From contig NZ_JYKS01000003.1 of the NCBI RefSeq assembly GCF_000935045.1, positions 1-64,000 on the forward strand: a stretch of DNA of 64,000 nt. Reading direction: 5' to 3'. The translations under genes were made by a program, and so were the position numbers. Numbering within the stretch: the stretch's first letter is position 1; the number at the start of each line of letters is the position of its first letter. The DNA is from Pseudomonas sp. 10-1B. GTDB lineage: Bacteria; Pseudomonadota; Gammaproteobacteria; Pseudomonadales; Pseudomonadaceae. The notes under the pieces are model-generated. The model was not told where the DNA came from and did not search any database. It saw nothing but the letters and a program-made list of their open reading frames with translations. Shown here piece by piece: positions 18,053 to 27,827 of this stretch.

Positions 18053-18823
18053 TCAGCGAACGACGATTCCGCGGGCAGCCATGTAGGCCTTGGCCTCCGG
18101 CACCGTGTACTCGCCAAAGTGGAAGATACTGGCCGCCAGCACCGCACTGGCATGCCCTTCCAGAATGCCGTCAGCCAGGTGCTGCAGGTTACCCACACCT
18201 CCCGAGGCGATCACCGGAATACCCAGCGCATCACTGATGGCACGGGTAACACCGAGGTCGAAACCGTTCTTCATCCCGTCCTGGTCCATGCTGGTGAGCA
18301 AAATCTCGCCAGCCCCCAGGCCTTCCATCTTCTTCGCCCACTCCACCGCATCCAGCCCGGTCGGTTTGCGCCCGCCGTGGGTGAAGATCTCCCAGCGCGG
18401 TTCTTCGCCCGGCCCCGACACTTTCTTGGCGTCGATGGCCACGACGATGCACTGCGAACCGAAACGGTCCGCGGCCTCGCCGACGAACTCCGGGTTGAAC
18501 ACCGCGGCAGTGTTGATCGAGACCTTGTCGGCACCGGCGTTGAGCAGGTTGCGAATGTCCTGCACGGTGCGCACGCCACCGCCGACGGTCAGCGGGATGA
18601 ACACCTGGCTGGCCATGCGCTCGACGGTATGCAGGGTGGTGTCGCGGCCATCGACGCTGGCGGTGATGTCGAGGAAGGTGATTTCGTCGGCACCTTGCTC
18701 GTCGTAGCGACGGGCGATTTCCACCGGGTCGCCGGCATCACGAATGTTCTCGAACTTGACGCCCTTGACCACCCGGCCGTTGTCCACGTCCAGGCAAGGG
18801 ATGATGCGCTTGGCCAGTGCCAT
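18053..18823 (-). CDS. hisF: Imidazole glycerol phosphate synthase, cyclase subunit HisF
   Basis: A 256-residue beta/alpha barrel. The N-terminal [20 protein letters not shown] contains the catalytic Asp, and the second catalytic Asp is in [12 protein letters not shown]. It takes ammonia from HisH to form IGP and AICAR in histidine synthesis. Last gene of hisB-hisH-DUF2164-hisA-hisF. Confidence 0.98.
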   Translation of the reverse strand: MALAKRIIPCLDVDNGRVVKGVKFENIRDAGDPVEIARRYDEQGADEITFLDITASVDGRDTTLHTVERMASQVFIPLTVGGGVRTVQDIRNLLNAGADKVSINTAAVFNPEFVGEAADRFGSQCIVVAIDAKKVSGPGEEPRWEIFTHGGRKPTGLDAVEWAKKMEGLGAGEILLTSMDQDGMKNGFDLGVTRAISDALGIPVIASGGVGNLQHLADGILEGHASAVLAASIFHFGEYTVPEAKAYMAARGIVVR

Positions 18824-18833
18824 GGTTCAGTCC

Positions 18834-19571
18834 TCAGCCTTGGTAGTTGTCGCAGAAGGCCTGGGCCTCGGCGACATCGAGGGTGCCTTCGTAGATGGCA
18901 CGGCCGGTGATGGCGCCGATGATGCCGGGGGCCTTGGCGTCCAGCAGGGCCTTGATGTCGCCCAGGTTGTGGATGCCGCCCGAGGCGATCACCGGGATCG
19001 AGGTGGCTTCTGCCAGCGCCTTGGTGAACGGCACGTTGCAGCCCTGCATCATGCCGTCCTTGGCGATGTCGGTGTAGACGATCGCCGAGACGCCATCGGC
19101 CTCGAAACGCTTGGCCAGGTCGATGACCTGCACCGAGCTGACTTCGGCCCAGCCGTCGGTGGCGACGAAGCCGTCCTTGGCGTCCAGGCCAACGATGACC
19201 TTGCCCGGGAAGGCCTTGCACGCTTCGGCGACAAACTCCGGCTGCTTGACTGCCTTGGTGCCGATGATCACGTAGCTGACGCCAGCCTTGACGTAGTGCT
19301 CGATGGTTTCCAGCGAGCGGATGCCACCGCCGATCTGGATCGGCAGGGTCGGGTAGCGCTTGGCAATGGCAGTGACCACTTCACCGTTGACCGGCTGGCC
19401 TTCGAAGGCTCCGTTGAGGTCGACCAGGTGCAGGCGGCGGCAGCCACCCTCAACCCACTTGGCGGCCATGCTCACCGGGTCGTCGGAGAATACCGTGGAG
19501 TCTTCCATACGGCCCTGGCGCAGGCGCACGCAGGCACCGTCCTTCAGATCGATAGCGGGGATAATCAGCAT
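18834..19571 (-). CDS. hisA: ProFAR isomerase HisA
   Basis: A 245-residue beta/alpha barrel ([20 protein letters not shown], catalytic Asp in [29 protein letters not shown]). It isomerises ProFAR to PRFAR in histidine synthesis. It lies 10 bp upstream of hisF. Confidence 0.98.
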   Translation of the reverse strand: MLIIPAIDLKDGACVRLRQGRMEDSTVFSDDPVSMAAKWVEGGCRRLHLVDLNGAFEGQPVNGEVVTAIAKRYPTLPIQIGGGIRSLETIEHYVKAGVSYVIIGTKAVKQPEFVAEACKAFPGKVIVGLDAKDGFVATDGWAEVSSVQVIDLAKRFEADGVSAIVYTDIAKDGMMQGCNVPFTKALAEATSIPVIASGGIHNLGDIKALLDAKAPGIIGAITGRAIYEGTLDVAEAQAFCDNYQG

Positions 19572-19598
19572 CTTGGGAACCTGTCTGTTCTTGGGGTT

Positions 19599-19859
19599 TC
19601 AGGGCTTTTCGAGCGCCCACAGATCGCTTTCGATGCTCTCGAACCGCTCCTTGAGGTGCAGCTGAACATCGGCAATCGCCCTGTTGTAGTAATGGGGTGC
19701 AATTTCTTTGCTGAACAGGTCAAGGACCTCGGCCACCTCGAACGACCCCAGCTCCAGCTCGAAACGGTCTTCGAGGAAACGCTTGAGCGTATCGAGCGCT
19801 TCGCGCTCCTGCTCAGGGGCTAGGGTGATGACCGGGGCCTTGGTCTTCGACCTGCTCAT
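19599..19859 (-). CDS. DUF2164 protein inside the his operon
   Basis: 86 residues, soluble, helical, acidic in the middle (FEVAEVLDLFSKEIAPHYYN). I recognise the DUF2164 family. It sits directly between hisH (adjacent, no gap) and hisA (27 bp), a place I recall as conserved in Pseudomonas. No function is known; the position suggests co-expression with histidine synthesis only. Confidence 0.85.
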   Translation of the reverse strand: MSRSKTKAPVITLAPEQEREALDTLKRFLEDRFELELGSFEVAEVLDLFSKEIAPHYYNRAIADVQLHLKERFESIESDLWALEKP

Positions 19860-20498
19860 TTACCAGCGCCCGTCCCAGGCGACGAAGTTCTGCAGCAGTT
19901 GCAGGCCATGGGTATGGCTCTTCTCCGGGTGGAACTGCACGGCAAAGCGCGAGCCATCGGCCAGCGCGGCGGCGAAATCGACACCGTAATGGCCACGGCC
20001 AACCACCTGGCCCGGCTTGCCGGCATTGATGTAGTAGCTGTGCACGAAGTAGAAACGCGCACGGTCGGGGATGTCGTGCCACAGCGGGTGATCGATGGTC
20101 TGGCCGACTTCGTTCCAGCCCATGTGCGGCACCTTCAGGTGTTCGCCGTCTTCTTGCAGGTCTTTGCCGAAGAAGCGCACCTGGCCGGGGAACAGCCCGA
20201 TGCAATCGACACCGTCGTTCTCTTCGCTGTGCTCGAGCAGCGCCTGCATGCCTACGCAGATGCCGAGGAACGGGCGGTCCTGGCTCACTTCGCGCACCAG
20301 GCTGTCGAAGCCCAGGCGGCGGATTTCGGCCATGCAGTCGCGAATGGCGCCCACGCCCGGGAACACCACACGGTCGGCCTCGCGGATCACTGCGGCGTCG
20401 CTGGTGACCAGCACCTTGCCGGCCCCCACATGCTCAAGCGCCTTGGCCACCGAGTGCAGGTTGCCCATGCCATAGTCGATTACGGCTACCGTCTGCAT
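19860..20498 (-). CDS. hisH: Imidazole glycerol phosphate synthase, glutaminase subunit HisH
   Basis: A 212-residue class I amidotransferase. The nucleophile Cys is in [13 protein letters not shown], and the His/Glu pair is in AVQFHPEKS near the C terminus. It supplies ammonia to HisF. It directly follows hisB (stop at 20499). Confidence 0.98.
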   Translation of the reverse strand: MQTVAVIDYGMGNLHSVAKALEHVGAGKVLVTSDAAVIREADRVVFPGVGAIRDCMAEIRRLGFDSLVREVSQDRPFLGICVGMQALLEHSEENDGVDCIGLFPGQVRFFGKDLQEDGEHLKVPHMGWNEVGQTIDHPLWHDIPDRARFYFVHSYYINAGKPGQVVGRGHYGVDFAAALADGSRFAVQFHPEKSHTHGLQLLQNFVAWDGRW

Positions 20499-21092
20499 TT
20501 ACAGGCACCCTTTGGTGGAAGGCATCTGCCCGGCCATGCGCTCGTCGAGGGTGATGGCCATGCGCAGGGCGCGGCCGAAAGCCTTGAACACGGTTTCGAT
20601 CTGGTGGTGGGTGTTGTGGCCACGCAGGTTGTCGATGTGCAGGGTTACCAGGGCGTGGTTGACGAAGCCCTGGAAGAACTCCTGGAACAGGTCGACGTCG
20701 AAGCCACCGACGCTGGCGCGGGTGTATGGCACGTGCATCTGCAGGCCCGGGCGACCGGAGAAGTCGATGACCACGCGCGACAGCGCTTCGTCCAGCGGCA
20801 CGTAGGCGTGGCCGTAGCGGAAGATGCCCTTCTTGTCACCGATGGCCTGGGCGAACGCCATGCCCAGGGTGATACCGACGTCTTCGACGGTATGGTGATC
20901 GTCGATATGCAGGTCGCCCTTGCACTCGATATCCAGATCGATCAGCCCATGGCGGGCGATCTGGTCCAGCATGTGTTCAAGGAAAGGCACACCGATATCG
21001 AATCGGGCCTTGCCACTGCCATCGAGGTTGATCGAGCACTTGACCTGGGTTTCCAGGGTATTGCGCTCGACGGAAGCCTTACGTTCGACCAT
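20499..21092 (-). CDS. hisB: Imidazoleglycerol-phosphate dehydratase HisB
   Basis: A 197-residue enzyme starting at 21092 ([16 protein letters not shown]) after a GCGGAGC site; the longer open frame upstream lacks a ribosome site and runs into a REPIN. Metal-binding motifs are [20 protein letters not shown] and GHNTHHQIE. It is the dehydratase only, without the phosphatase half fused in E. coli. First gene of the his cluster here. Confidence 0.97.
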   Translation of the reverse strand: MVERKASVERNTLETQVKCSINLDGSGKARFDIGVPFLEHMLDQIARHGLIDLDIECKGDLHIDDHHTVEDVGITLGMAFAQAIGDKKGIFRYGHAYVPLDEALSRVVIDFSGRPGLQMHVPYTRASVGGFDVDLFQEFFQGFVNHALVTLHIDNLRGHNTHHQIETVFKAFGRALRMAITLDERMAGQMPSTKGCL

Positions 21093-21235
21093 CACCAGCT
21101 CCGCAAAATCATTGGGCGAAAAGGGTTCCATTATAGGCCCAGAACGCGCCGGCTTGAAACGCGGATGACATATGGCAAGGCAAGCAATTACGGGGCCGGA
21201 TGCCGCTACAGGTCTATACAACCACGGGTATCCTT

Positions 21236-21326
21236 CGTTGTAGGAGCGGGCTTGCCCGCGAACACCGGCAACGCCGGTGCCATGTACCGCGTCGCCTTCT
21301 TCGCGGGCAAGCCCGCTCCTACAAAC
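21236..21326. repeat. REPIN, GGGCTTGCCCGC type with TAGGAG ends
   Basis: An inverted REP pair whose outer bases read TAGGAGC/GCTCCTA instead of TGGGAGC/GCTCCCA, a distinct subtype. The change appears in both arms. Confidence 0.9.
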
Positions 21327-21328
21327 AC

Positions 21329-21349
21329 AAAAGGGGCGCAAGACGCCCC
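21329..21349 (-). terminator. Terminator of the MFS gene
   Basis: On the minus strand GGGGCG-TCTTG-CGCCCC is followed by TTTT, starting 11 bp after the MFS stop codon. Confidence 0.75.
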
Positions 21350-21359
21350 AGGCAATGCA

Positions 21360-23021
21360 TCAATGGAACAGCACAGCCGTCTTCTGCAGGGTAATCCAAA
21401 CCCCCCAGGCCAGCGGCACGACCACCACCGCCCAGGCCAGCAACACCAGCGGCAAGCTGCCCGGCGCCGCCTTCCACTCCAGCGAACGCGCACCATCGGC
21501 CCCCTTGTCATGGCTCAACGCCCGCTCGGCAGCCAGCTCGGCATCGCTCATGAAATACTTGTCGGCCACCGGCCGCACCAGCATGTTGCAGATAAAGCCC
21601 AGCACCAGCAGGCCAGCGAGGATGTACAAGGTCATGTCGTAAGCCGCCGCCCGCTCCACGCCCGCCGCCAACTGATACTCGCGCAGGTAAGTGATCAGCA
21701 CCGGCCCCAGCACCCCCGCCGCCGCCCAGGCGGTCAGCAGGCGACCATGAATGGCGCCGACCATCTGCGTGCCGAACAGGTCGGCCAGGTAAGCCGGCAC
21801 GGTGGAGAAACCACCGCCGTACATCGACAGGATGATGCAGAACGCCGCCACGAACAGCGCCACGTTACCCAGGTGCCCCATGTTCGGCACCAGGCTGTAC
21901 AAGCCCACGCCCAGGGCGAAGAAAGCGAAGTAGGTGTTCTTGCGGCCGATGTAGTCGGAGAACGACGCCCAGAAGAACCGCCCGCCAATGTTGAACAGGC
22001 TCAACAGGCCGGTGAAGCCGGCAGCGATCGCGGCAATCTGCGCCAGCTGGGCAGCGTTCAGTTCACTGAAAGTCAGTTCGTTGCCGAGCAATTTGCCGGC
22101 GAACACTTCCTGCAGCAGCGGTGAAGCCATGCCGAGAATGCCGATGCCCGCCGACACGTTCAGGCACAGTACCAGCCAGATCAACGCGAACTGTGGGGTC
22201 TTCCACGCCACGCTGACGTGCACGTGGCGGTCGGTGACCATGGTATTGCCGGCCTTTTTCACCGGGGCTGTCCAGCCTTCGGGCTTCCAGCCGGTCGGCG
22301 GCACGCGATACGCCAGGGCGCCAGCGGCCATGAACACGAAGTAGATGGCGGCCATGGCGACAAAGCTCTGCCACACGCCGACTTCCTGCGCGTTGCCAAA
22401 GTGGCCCATCAAGGCGGTGGCCAGCGGTGCACCCACCATAGCCCCGCCGCCGAAGCCCATGATCGCCATGCCGGTGGCCATGCCGCGTTTGTCCGGGAAC
22501 CACTTGATCAGGGTCGACACCGGCGAGATATAGCCCAGGCCCAGGCCGATACCACCGATCACGCCGGAGCCCAGCCACATCAGCCACAGCTGGTGGGTTT
22601 TCACGCCAATGGCCGAGATCAGCATGCCACCGCACCAGCACATGGCCGAGACCAGGCCGGCCTTGCGCGGGCCGGCGTGTTCCAGCCAACCGCCCAGCAC
22701 CGCCGCCGAGCAACCGAGGAAGACGAAGAACAGCGTGTAGATCCAGCTCAGCATCGAGATCGGCCAGTCGCATTCGGCGCTGAACATGCGAGCCATGAAG
22801 CCCATGTCCGCTGCGCAGGCGACCGGGGCGGTGATGCCGAGGGCTTGCGACAGGGGCAGCCAGAACACCGAGAAGCCATAGGCCATGCCGATGCACAGGT
22901 GAATGGCCAGGGCCGCTGGCGGCACCAGCCAGCGGTTGAAGCCCGGGCGAGCGATGATGCGCTCCTTCGACAGGAAGCCTGGCGCGCCGACCAAGGTACC
23001 CGTCGCGACGGTACTGCTCAT
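21360..23021 (-). CDS. OFA-type MFS transporter
   Basis: A 553-residue inner-membrane protein with about 12 helices of the oxalate/formate antiporter (OFA) family of the major facilitator superfamily. It opens with cytosolic residues, then IHLCIGMAYGFSVFWLPLSQ; GYISPVSTLIKWFPDKRGMATG is the conserved loop motif of this family. A hydrophilic insert lies around residues 220-260. The substrate is unknown; OFA members export or exchange small carboxylates. An AAGGATC ribosome site precedes the start, and a terminator and REPIN follow. It is a single-gene unit facing asmA. Confidence 0.85.
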   Translation of the reverse strand: MSSTVATGTLVGAPGFLSKERIIARPGFNRWLVPPAALAIHLCIGMAYGFSVFWLPLSQALGITAPVACAADMGFMARMFSAECDWPISMLSWIYTLFFVFLGCSAAVLGGWLEHAGPRKAGLVSAMCWCGGMLISAIGVKTHQLWLMWLGSGVIGGIGLGLGYISPVSTLIKWFPDKRGMATGMAIMGFGGGAMVGAPLATALMGHFGNAQEVGVWQSFVAMAAIYFVFMAAGALAYRVPPTGWKPEGWTAPVKKAGNTMVTDRHVHVSVAWKTPQFALIWLVLCLNVSAGIGILGMASPLLQEVFAGKLLGNELTFSELNAAQLAQIAAIAAGFTGLLSLFNIGGRFFWASFSDYIGRKNTYFAFFALGVGLYSLVPNMGHLGNVALFVAAFCIILSMYGGGFSTVPAYLADLFGTQMVGAIHGRLLTAWAAAGVLGPVLITYLREYQLAAGVERAAAYDMTLYILAGLLVLGFICNMLVRPVADKYFMSDAELAAERALSHDKGADGARSLEWKAAPGSLPLVLLAWAVVVVPLAWGVWITLQKTAVLFH

Positions 23022-23142
23022 GGATGTGATCCTTCTTATAGGTAAGTGCAGGCAAAGCGGCGCAAGGGTAGCAGCAACAAGTAGCGTGAAAGCAGTCTGA
23101 TATCACTTATTTTTGCTCGGCTGAAACGGTCATGTTGTCTGT

Positions 23143-23242
23143 ACTGGCCCTATCGCTGGCAAGCCAGCTCCCCCAGGTACACCGCAGGCCTTGAAGGCAG
23201 TGACATCCCTGTGGGAGCTGGCTTGCCGGCGATAGGGCCCGT
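23143..23242. repeat. REPIN, GCTGGCTTGCC type
   Basis: An inverted REP pair between the divergent MFS and asmA genes. The left arm has small changes (TCGCTGGCAAG, TCCCCCAG) against the right. Confidence 0.85.
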
Positions 23243-23407
23243 AAAGGCAACATATTTGGAACAAGCAAAGTCATGGCTGTCGAAAGCCGTATCATCAGCT
23301 ACAAGCGTAGGAATCGTCCTGTATCTCTAGTCGAATAAGCAGGGACAACCACTGCGGCGCTATACTCTGCCGCTTGAATTTAAAAATCGGACTACAAGGA
23401 CTCGCCC

Positions 23408-25654
23408 ATGAAAGCGTTCGGCAAAATCCTGGGACTGGGGCTTCTCGGGTTGCTGCTGATCATCGTGGCGCTGGGCTTCGCCCTGACCCACCTCTTCGAT
23501 CCCAACGACTACAAAGACCAGATTCGCCAGTTGGCACGCGACAAGGCCCACGTCGAGCTGACCCTCAACGGCGACATCGGCTGGAGCCTGTTCCCGTGGC
23601 TGGGCCTGGAGCTGCACGAAGCCAGCATCGCCACCTTGAACAAACCCAAGGAGCCGTTCGCCGACCTGCAGATGCTCGGCCTGTCGGTGCGGGTGCTGCC
23701 GTTGTTGCGCCGCGAAGTACAGATGAGCGATGTGCGCGTCGAAGGCCTGAACCTTACCTTGGCCCGTGACGAACAGGGCCATGGCAACTGGGAAGACATC
23801 GGCAAGCCGCTGCCCGCGCAGAATGGCGCAACAGCCGAGGCGCCGGCCCAGGCACCCGCCGAGCAGAAGCCGGCACCTGCCGACAACAACGACCGCGCCG
23901 TCAAGCTGGACATCGACAGCCTGACCGTGAACAACGCGCGCGTGCAGTACTCCGACGCCAAGACCGGCCAAAGCTACAGCGCCGAGAGCATCCAGCTGAG
24001 CACTGGCCCGGTCCATGAAGGTGCGAACATTCCGCTCAAGGCCAGCGCCTTCCTCAGCGCCAGCCAGCCGAACATCAAGGCCCGCACCGAGCTGGCCGGT
24101 GAACTGCGCTTCGATCGCAAGCTCAAGCGCTACAACTTCGAAGACATGCGCCTGTCGGGCGAAACCTCGGGGGAGCCTACCGGCGGCAAGACCGTGACCT
24201 TCGCCGCCCAAGGCCAACTGCTGGTCGACCTGGCAGCAAATGTCGCCTCATGGAACGGCCTGAAAGTCTCGGCCAACCAGCTGCGCGCCCTCGGCGAGCT
24301 GAACCTGCGTGACCTGGACAAGGCGCCACAGCTGAGCGGCGGCCTGTCCATCGCCCAGTTCAACCTGCGCACCTTCCTCGACAGCATTGGCCACCCGCTG
24401 CCTGCCACCAACGACCCGGCAGCCTTCGCCAAACTGGAACTGGTCAGCCGCTTGCAGGGCACGCCGAACAGCCTGGTTCTGGAAGATCTGGCGGTGAAGC
24501 TGGACGACAGCACCTTCAGTGGCCGCGTGGCCGTGGAAGACTTCGCCAAGCAGGCCCTGCGCCTGCAACTCAAGGGCGACACCTTCGACGCCGACCGCTA
24601 CCTGCCGGCCAAGAGTGAAGAAGCCAAGGGCGCCACCGCGGCGCGCCAGGCCGAGGTCAAGCAGCAAGAGGCCAGTGCGGTGGCCAGTTCCGGCGCCACG
24701 CCGCTGCCCAATGCCCCGACCCAGGTGGCCTGGAGCGATGACAAGCTGCTGCCGGTCGACCGCCTGCGCGCCCTCGACCTGCAGGCCGACCTGGCCTTCG
24801 GCTCACTGACCCTGGACAAGCTGCCGATCGAAGCTGCCCAGCTCAAGGCCGTCGGCCAGGCTGGCCTGTTGACACTGCAAACCCTGCGCGGCGAGCTGTA
24901 CAACGGCACCTTCGAAGCCAAGGGCACGGTCGATGTGCGCCCTGCGGTGCCGCAAGTGGGCGTCAAGACCAACATCCAGCGGGTGCCGGTGGAGCACTTC
25001 ATCAAGACCGAAGGCAAGCAGCAGACGCCGCCGGTCAAGGGCCTGCTGACCCTGACCAGCGACCTGACCGCCACCGGCAACAGCCAGAAGGCCCTGGTCG
25101 ATACCCTCAACGGCAACGCCAACTTCACCATCAACGACGGCGTGCTGGTCAATGCCAACCTGGAACAGCAGCTGTGCCAGGCCATCGCCACGCTGAACCG
25201 CAAAACCCTCAGCGGCGAGCCACGCGGCAAGGACACGCCGTTCCAGGAACTGCGCGGCAGCCTGGTGGTGCGCAATGGCGTCGCCAGCAACCCCGACCTA
25301 AAGGCTCGCATCCCGGGCCTGACCGTCAACGGCCACGGTGACCTCGACCTGCGCGTGCTGGGCATGGACTACAACATCGGCGTGATCGTCGAAGGCGACC
25401 AGCGCGCCATGCCGGACCCGGCTTGCCAGGTCAACGAACGCTATACCGGCGTTGAAGTGCCGCTGCGCTGCCGCGGCCCGCTGGAACTGGGTGCCAAGGC
25501 CTGCCGCCTGGACCAGGACGGCCTGGGCAAGGTGGCCGCCAAGCTGGCTGGCAACCGCCTGAAAGACAAGCTCGATGAAAAGATCGAAGAAAAACTCGGA
25601 GACAAAGTGAGCCCGGAAGTGAAAGACGCGCTCAAGGGGCTGTTCAAGCGATGA
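23408..25654 (+). CDS. AsmA-family envelope protein
   Basis: A 748-residue inner-membrane-anchored protein with one N-terminal helix (LGLGLLGLLLIIVALGFALT) and a long periplasmic beta-rich body. It has the AsmA N-terminal region (DPNDYKDQIRQLARDKAHVE, GDIGWSLFPWLGLEL) and a C-terminal AsmA repeat region (GVLVNANLEQQLCQAIATLN). AsmA-like proteins are thought to move phospholipid to, or organise, the outer membrane. The start at 23408 follows AAGGACT. The stop overlaps mutY by 4 bp, an arrangement I recall as usual in Pseudomonas. Confidence 0.9.
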   Translation: MKAFGKILGLGLLGLLLIIVALGFALTHLFDPNDYKDQIRQLARDKAHVELTLNGDIGWSLFPWLGLELHEASIATLNKPKEPFADLQMLGLSVRVLPLLRREVQMSDVRVEGLNLTLARDEQGHGNWEDIGKPLPAQNGATAEAPAQAPAEQKPAPADNNDRAVKLDIDSLTVNNARVQYSDAKTGQSYSAESIQLSTGPVHEGANIPLKASAFLSASQPNIKARTELAGELRFDRKLKRYNFEDMRLSGETSGEPTGGKTVTFAAQGQLLVDLAANVASWNGLKVSANQLRALGELNLRDLDKAPQLSGGLSIAQFNLRTFLDSIGHPLPATNDPAAFAKLELVSRLQGTPNSLVLEDLAVKLDDSTFSGRVAVEDFAKQALRLQLKGDTFDADRYLPAKSEEAKGATAARQAEVKQQEASAVASSGATPLPNAPTQVAWSDDKLLPVDRLRALDLQADLAFGSLTLDKLPIEAAQLKAVGQAGLLTLQTLRGELYNGTFEAKGTVDVRPAVPQVGVKTNIQRVPVEHFIKTEGKQQTPPVKGLLTLTSDLTATGNSQKALVDTLNGNANFTINDGVLVNANLEQQLCQAIATLNRKTLSGEPRGKDTPFQELRGSLVVRNGVASNPDLKARIPGLTVNGHGDLDLRVLGMDYNIGVIVEGDQRAMPDPACQVNERYTGVEVPLRCRGPLELGAKACRLDQDGLGKVAAKLAGNRLKDKLDEKIEEKLGDKVSPEVKDALKGLFKR

Positions 25655-26718
25655 GCCCCGAGCAGTTCTCCAGCGCTGTGCTGGATTGGTATGACGAGCA
25701 CGGCCGGCACGACCTGCCCTGGCAACAGGGCATCACCCCGTACCGGGTGTGGGTGTCGGAAATCATGTTGCAGCAGACCCAGGTCAGCACCGTGCTCAAC
25801 TACTTCGACCGCTTCATGCAGGCCCTGCCGACCGTGCAGGCCCTGGCCGAGGCGCCGGAGGACGAAGTGCTGCACCTGTGGACGGGGCTGGGCTACTACA
25901 CCCGCGCGCGCAACCTGCAGAAGGCCGCGAAGATCGTCGTCGAGCAGCATGGCGGCGAATTCCCGCGCAGTGTCGAGCAGCTCACCGAGCTGCCCGGCAT
26001 CGGCCGCTCCACCGCCGGCGCCATCGCCAGCATCAGCATGGGCATCCGCGCGCCGATCCTCGACGGCAACGTCAAGCGCGTGCTGGCCCGCTACACCGCC
26101 CAGGCCGGTTACCCCGGCGAGCCCAAGGTGGCCAACCAGCTGTGGGCCACGGCCGAGCGCTTTACCCCGCAGCAACGCGCCAACCACTACACCCAGGCGA
26201 TGATGGACATGGGCGCCACGCTGTGCACCCGCAGCAAGCCCAGTTGCCTGATCTGCCCGCTGCAGCGCGGCTGCGAAGCGCACCTGCACGGTGAAGAAAC
26301 CCGCTACCCCGAACCCAAGCCGCGCAAGGCGCTGCCGCAACGGCGCACGCTGATGCCGTTGCTGGCCAACCACGAAGGCGCCATCCTGCTTTACCGCCGC
26401 CCTTCCAGCGGCCTGTGGGGTGGTTTGTGGAGCCTGCCGGAACTGGACGACATCGCCCAGCTCGACGACCTGGCCTACCAGCACGGCCTGCGCCTGGCCG
26501 GCAGCCAGGCCATGGACGGCCTGACCCACACTTTCAGCCACTTCCAGCTGGCGATCGAGCCCTGGCTGGTGCGCGTCGACCCGGTCGGCCAGCACGTGGC
26601 CGAGGCCGACTGGCTCTGGTATAACCTCGCCACCCCGCCGCGCCTGGGCCTCGCCGCCCCGGTCAAGAAGCTGCTCAAACGCGCGGCCGACGAACTGATT
26701 GCAGGAGACGCCCGATGA
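25651..26718 (+). CDS. mutY: A/G-specific adenine DNA glycosylase MutY
   Basis: A 355-residue base-excision enzyme that removes A opposite 8-oxoG. The catalytic Glu is in [13 protein letters not shown], the helix-hairpin-helix is [15 protein letters not shown], the catalytic Asp is in [12 protein letters not shown], and the 4Fe-4S ligands follow the C-x6-C-x2-C-x5-C pattern near residues 191-207. A C-terminal NUDIX-like 8-oxoG recognition domain starts near residue 230. It overlaps asmA and yggX by ATGA on both sides. Confidence 0.97.
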   Translation: MSPEQFSSAVLDWYDEHGRHDLPWQQGITPYRVWVSEIMLQQTQVSTVLNYFDRFMQALPTVQALAEAPEDEVLHLWTGLGYYTRARNLQKAAKIVVEQHGGEFPRSVEQLTELPGIGRSTAGAIASISMGIRAPILDGNVKRVLARYTAQAGYPGEPKVANQLWATAERFTPQQRANHYTQAMMDMGATLCTRSKPSCLICPLQRGCEAHLHGEETRYPEPKPRKALPQRRTLMPLLANHEGAILLYRRPSSGLWGGLWSLPELDDIAQLDDLAYQHGLRLAGSQAMDGLTHTFSHFQLAIEPWLVRVDPVGQHVAEADWLWYNLATPPRLGLAAPVKKLLKRAADELIAGDAR

Positions 26719-26987
26719 CCCGCACCGTGATGTGCCGCAAGTACAAAGAACAACTGCCAGGCCTGGAGCGCCCGCCCTACCCCGGCGCCAAGGGCCAGGA
26801 CATCTTCGAACACATCTCGCAGCAAGCCTGGGCCGACTGGCAGAAACACCAGACCATGCTGATCAATGAAAAGCGCCTGAACATGATGAACGCCGAGGAC
26901 CGCAAATTCCTCCAGGGCGAGATGGACAAGTTTTTCGCCGGCGAAGATTACGCCCAGGCGGAAGGCTACGTTCCACCTTCGGAATGA
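26715..26987 (+). CDS. yggX: Iron-trafficking / Fe-S protection protein YggX
   Basis: A 90-residue cytosolic protein with the family start [17 protein letters not shown] (the conserved Cys at position 7), [15 protein letters not shown], and [15 protein letters not shown]. It protects Fe-S clusters from oxidative damage. Its coupling to mutY, an Fe-S repair enzyme, is conserved in gamma-proteobacteria. Confidence 0.95.
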   Translation: MTRTVMCRKYKEQLPGLERPPYPGAKGQDIFEHISQQAWADWQKHQTMLINEKRLNMMNAEDRKFLQGEMDKFFAGEDYAQAEGYVPPSE

Positions 26988-27038
26988 CCCCAGGAAACGT
27001 AAGCGACGGAATTAATTTAAAATTTTTTCAAAAAGTCG

Positions 27039-27067
27039 TTGACGAGCGGTCTGAAAGTCTATTTAAT
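27039..27067 (+). promoter_or_regulatory. tRNA-Phe promoter
   Basis: TTGACG (27039-27044), a 17-bp spacer and TTTAAT (27062-27067), ending 10 bp before the mature tRNA. The box is a good sigma-70 match. Confidence 0.65.
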
Positions 27068-27077
27068 TCACCTCGTC

Positions 27078-27153
27078 GCCCAGATAGCTCAGTCGGTAGA
27101 GCAGAGGATTGAAAATCCTCGTGTCGGCGGTTCGACTCCGTCTCTGGGCACCA
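27078..27153 (+). tRNA. tRNA-Phe (GAA)
   Basis: 76 nt with an encoded CCA. The acceptor stem is GCCCAGA/TCTGGGC, the D-loop is AGCTCAGTCGGTAGAGC, the anticodon loop reads TTGAAAA (anticodon GAA), and the T-loop is GTTCGACTC. Confidence 0.98.
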
Positions 27154-27191
27154 CCTTAAAGCTTCTGGTGGTTGCAAAGTTACCCGAAGCG

Positions 27192-27230
27192 ACAACAAGA
27201 AACCCGCCTAGTGCGGGTTTTTTGTTGTCT
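27192..27230. terminator. Bidirectional terminator after tRNA-Phe
   Basis: AACCCGC-CTAGT-GCGGGTT followed by TTTT. The palindrome extends to GACAACAA/TTGTTGTC outside, so it may also end the minus-strand antitoxin transcript. Confidence 0.85.
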
Positions 27231-27287
27231 GTGATTTTGCTGGAGGTTTGCCAGTTAACTTCTTTGCTGCCAAACCTCATCAGGGCT

Positions 27288-27590
27288 TTACCTCGCAGTG
27301 CGTGGCAGCACCTCGGCATGAAGCCTCACCCCAAGCGCCGCCATCACTTTCATGATGGTCGACAGACTCGGGTTACCTTCAGCAGACAGCGCCTTGTACA
27401 ACCCTTCCCTCGTCAGCCCAGTATCACGCGCCAGTTGAGCCATGCCGCGGGCACGGGCGATATCACCCAAGGCAGCAGCGAGCAGCGCCGGGTCGTTCTC
27501 TTCCAGGCAGGCTTCAAGGTACAAGGCCATGTCCTCTTCTGTCTTCAAATGGTCCACTGCGTCCCATTTGGTCAGTTTGATATTTGTCAT
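27288..27590 (-). CDS. Orphan addiction-module antidote (HTH antitoxin)
   Basis: 100 residues of the putative addiction-module antidote family (TIGR02684 type): WDAVDHLKTEEDMALYLEA at the N terminus and an XRE-like HTH, ARGMAQLARDTGLTREGLYKALS, near residues 46-68. It follows a perfect AGGAGG site. Normally a RelE/HigB-type toxin gene precedes it by a few bases; here only a broken relic of that toxin is present (27600-27700). The antitoxin itself looks intact. It may survive as an autoregulator or as an anti-addiction factor against a related module. Confidence 0.85.
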   Translation of the reverse strand: MTNIKLTKWDAVDHLKTEEDMALYLEACLEENDPALLAAALGDIARARGMAQLARDTGLTREGLYKALSAEGNPSLSTIMKVMAALGVRLHAEVLPRTAR

Positions 27591-27599
27591 GGTGGCCTC

Positions 27600-27700
27600 C
27601 TAGAGGTCGCGAGCCAGCTTGAGAGCAGATTTGATCACTTAATAACCTCGCTGAACGAAATACACCTGACGCAACCGTCGTAAAATGTAAACCGTAGTTC
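27600..27700 (-). pseudogene. Relic of a RelE/ParE-fold toxin gene
   Basis: Immediately before the antitoxin, the minus strand encodes RQVYFVQRGY, then a stop, then IKSALKLARDL and a TAG 9 bp before the antitoxin ATG. In intact TIGR02683-type toxins these blocks match the conserved YRVYFxQRG and the C-terminal DIxxAxxLAxxL, with a ~17-residue GGDKSTQ-type segment between them. A further piece, ELRFTFY, lies just upstream in another frame and matches the SELRIxYGPGY block. The toxin has therefore lost its core by deletion and frameshift. Assignment is by hand alignment from memory. Confidence 0.6.
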
Positions 27701-27827
27701 ACACTACAGCCAATTTGTAGCTGTTTCAAACTGTTTGTGGCCACGCAATTGACCAGCATCAAATGGCCACCACTCGCTCAACCCTAAGGTGTTGGATGGA
27801 CATCCGAATCGACCCGCAAGGACCCCC

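Noticed and set aside
19899-22124. A 741-codon frame on the plus strand
   Set aside because: It is antisense to hisH, hisB and part of the MFS gene, and runs through a REPIN. A shadow frame.
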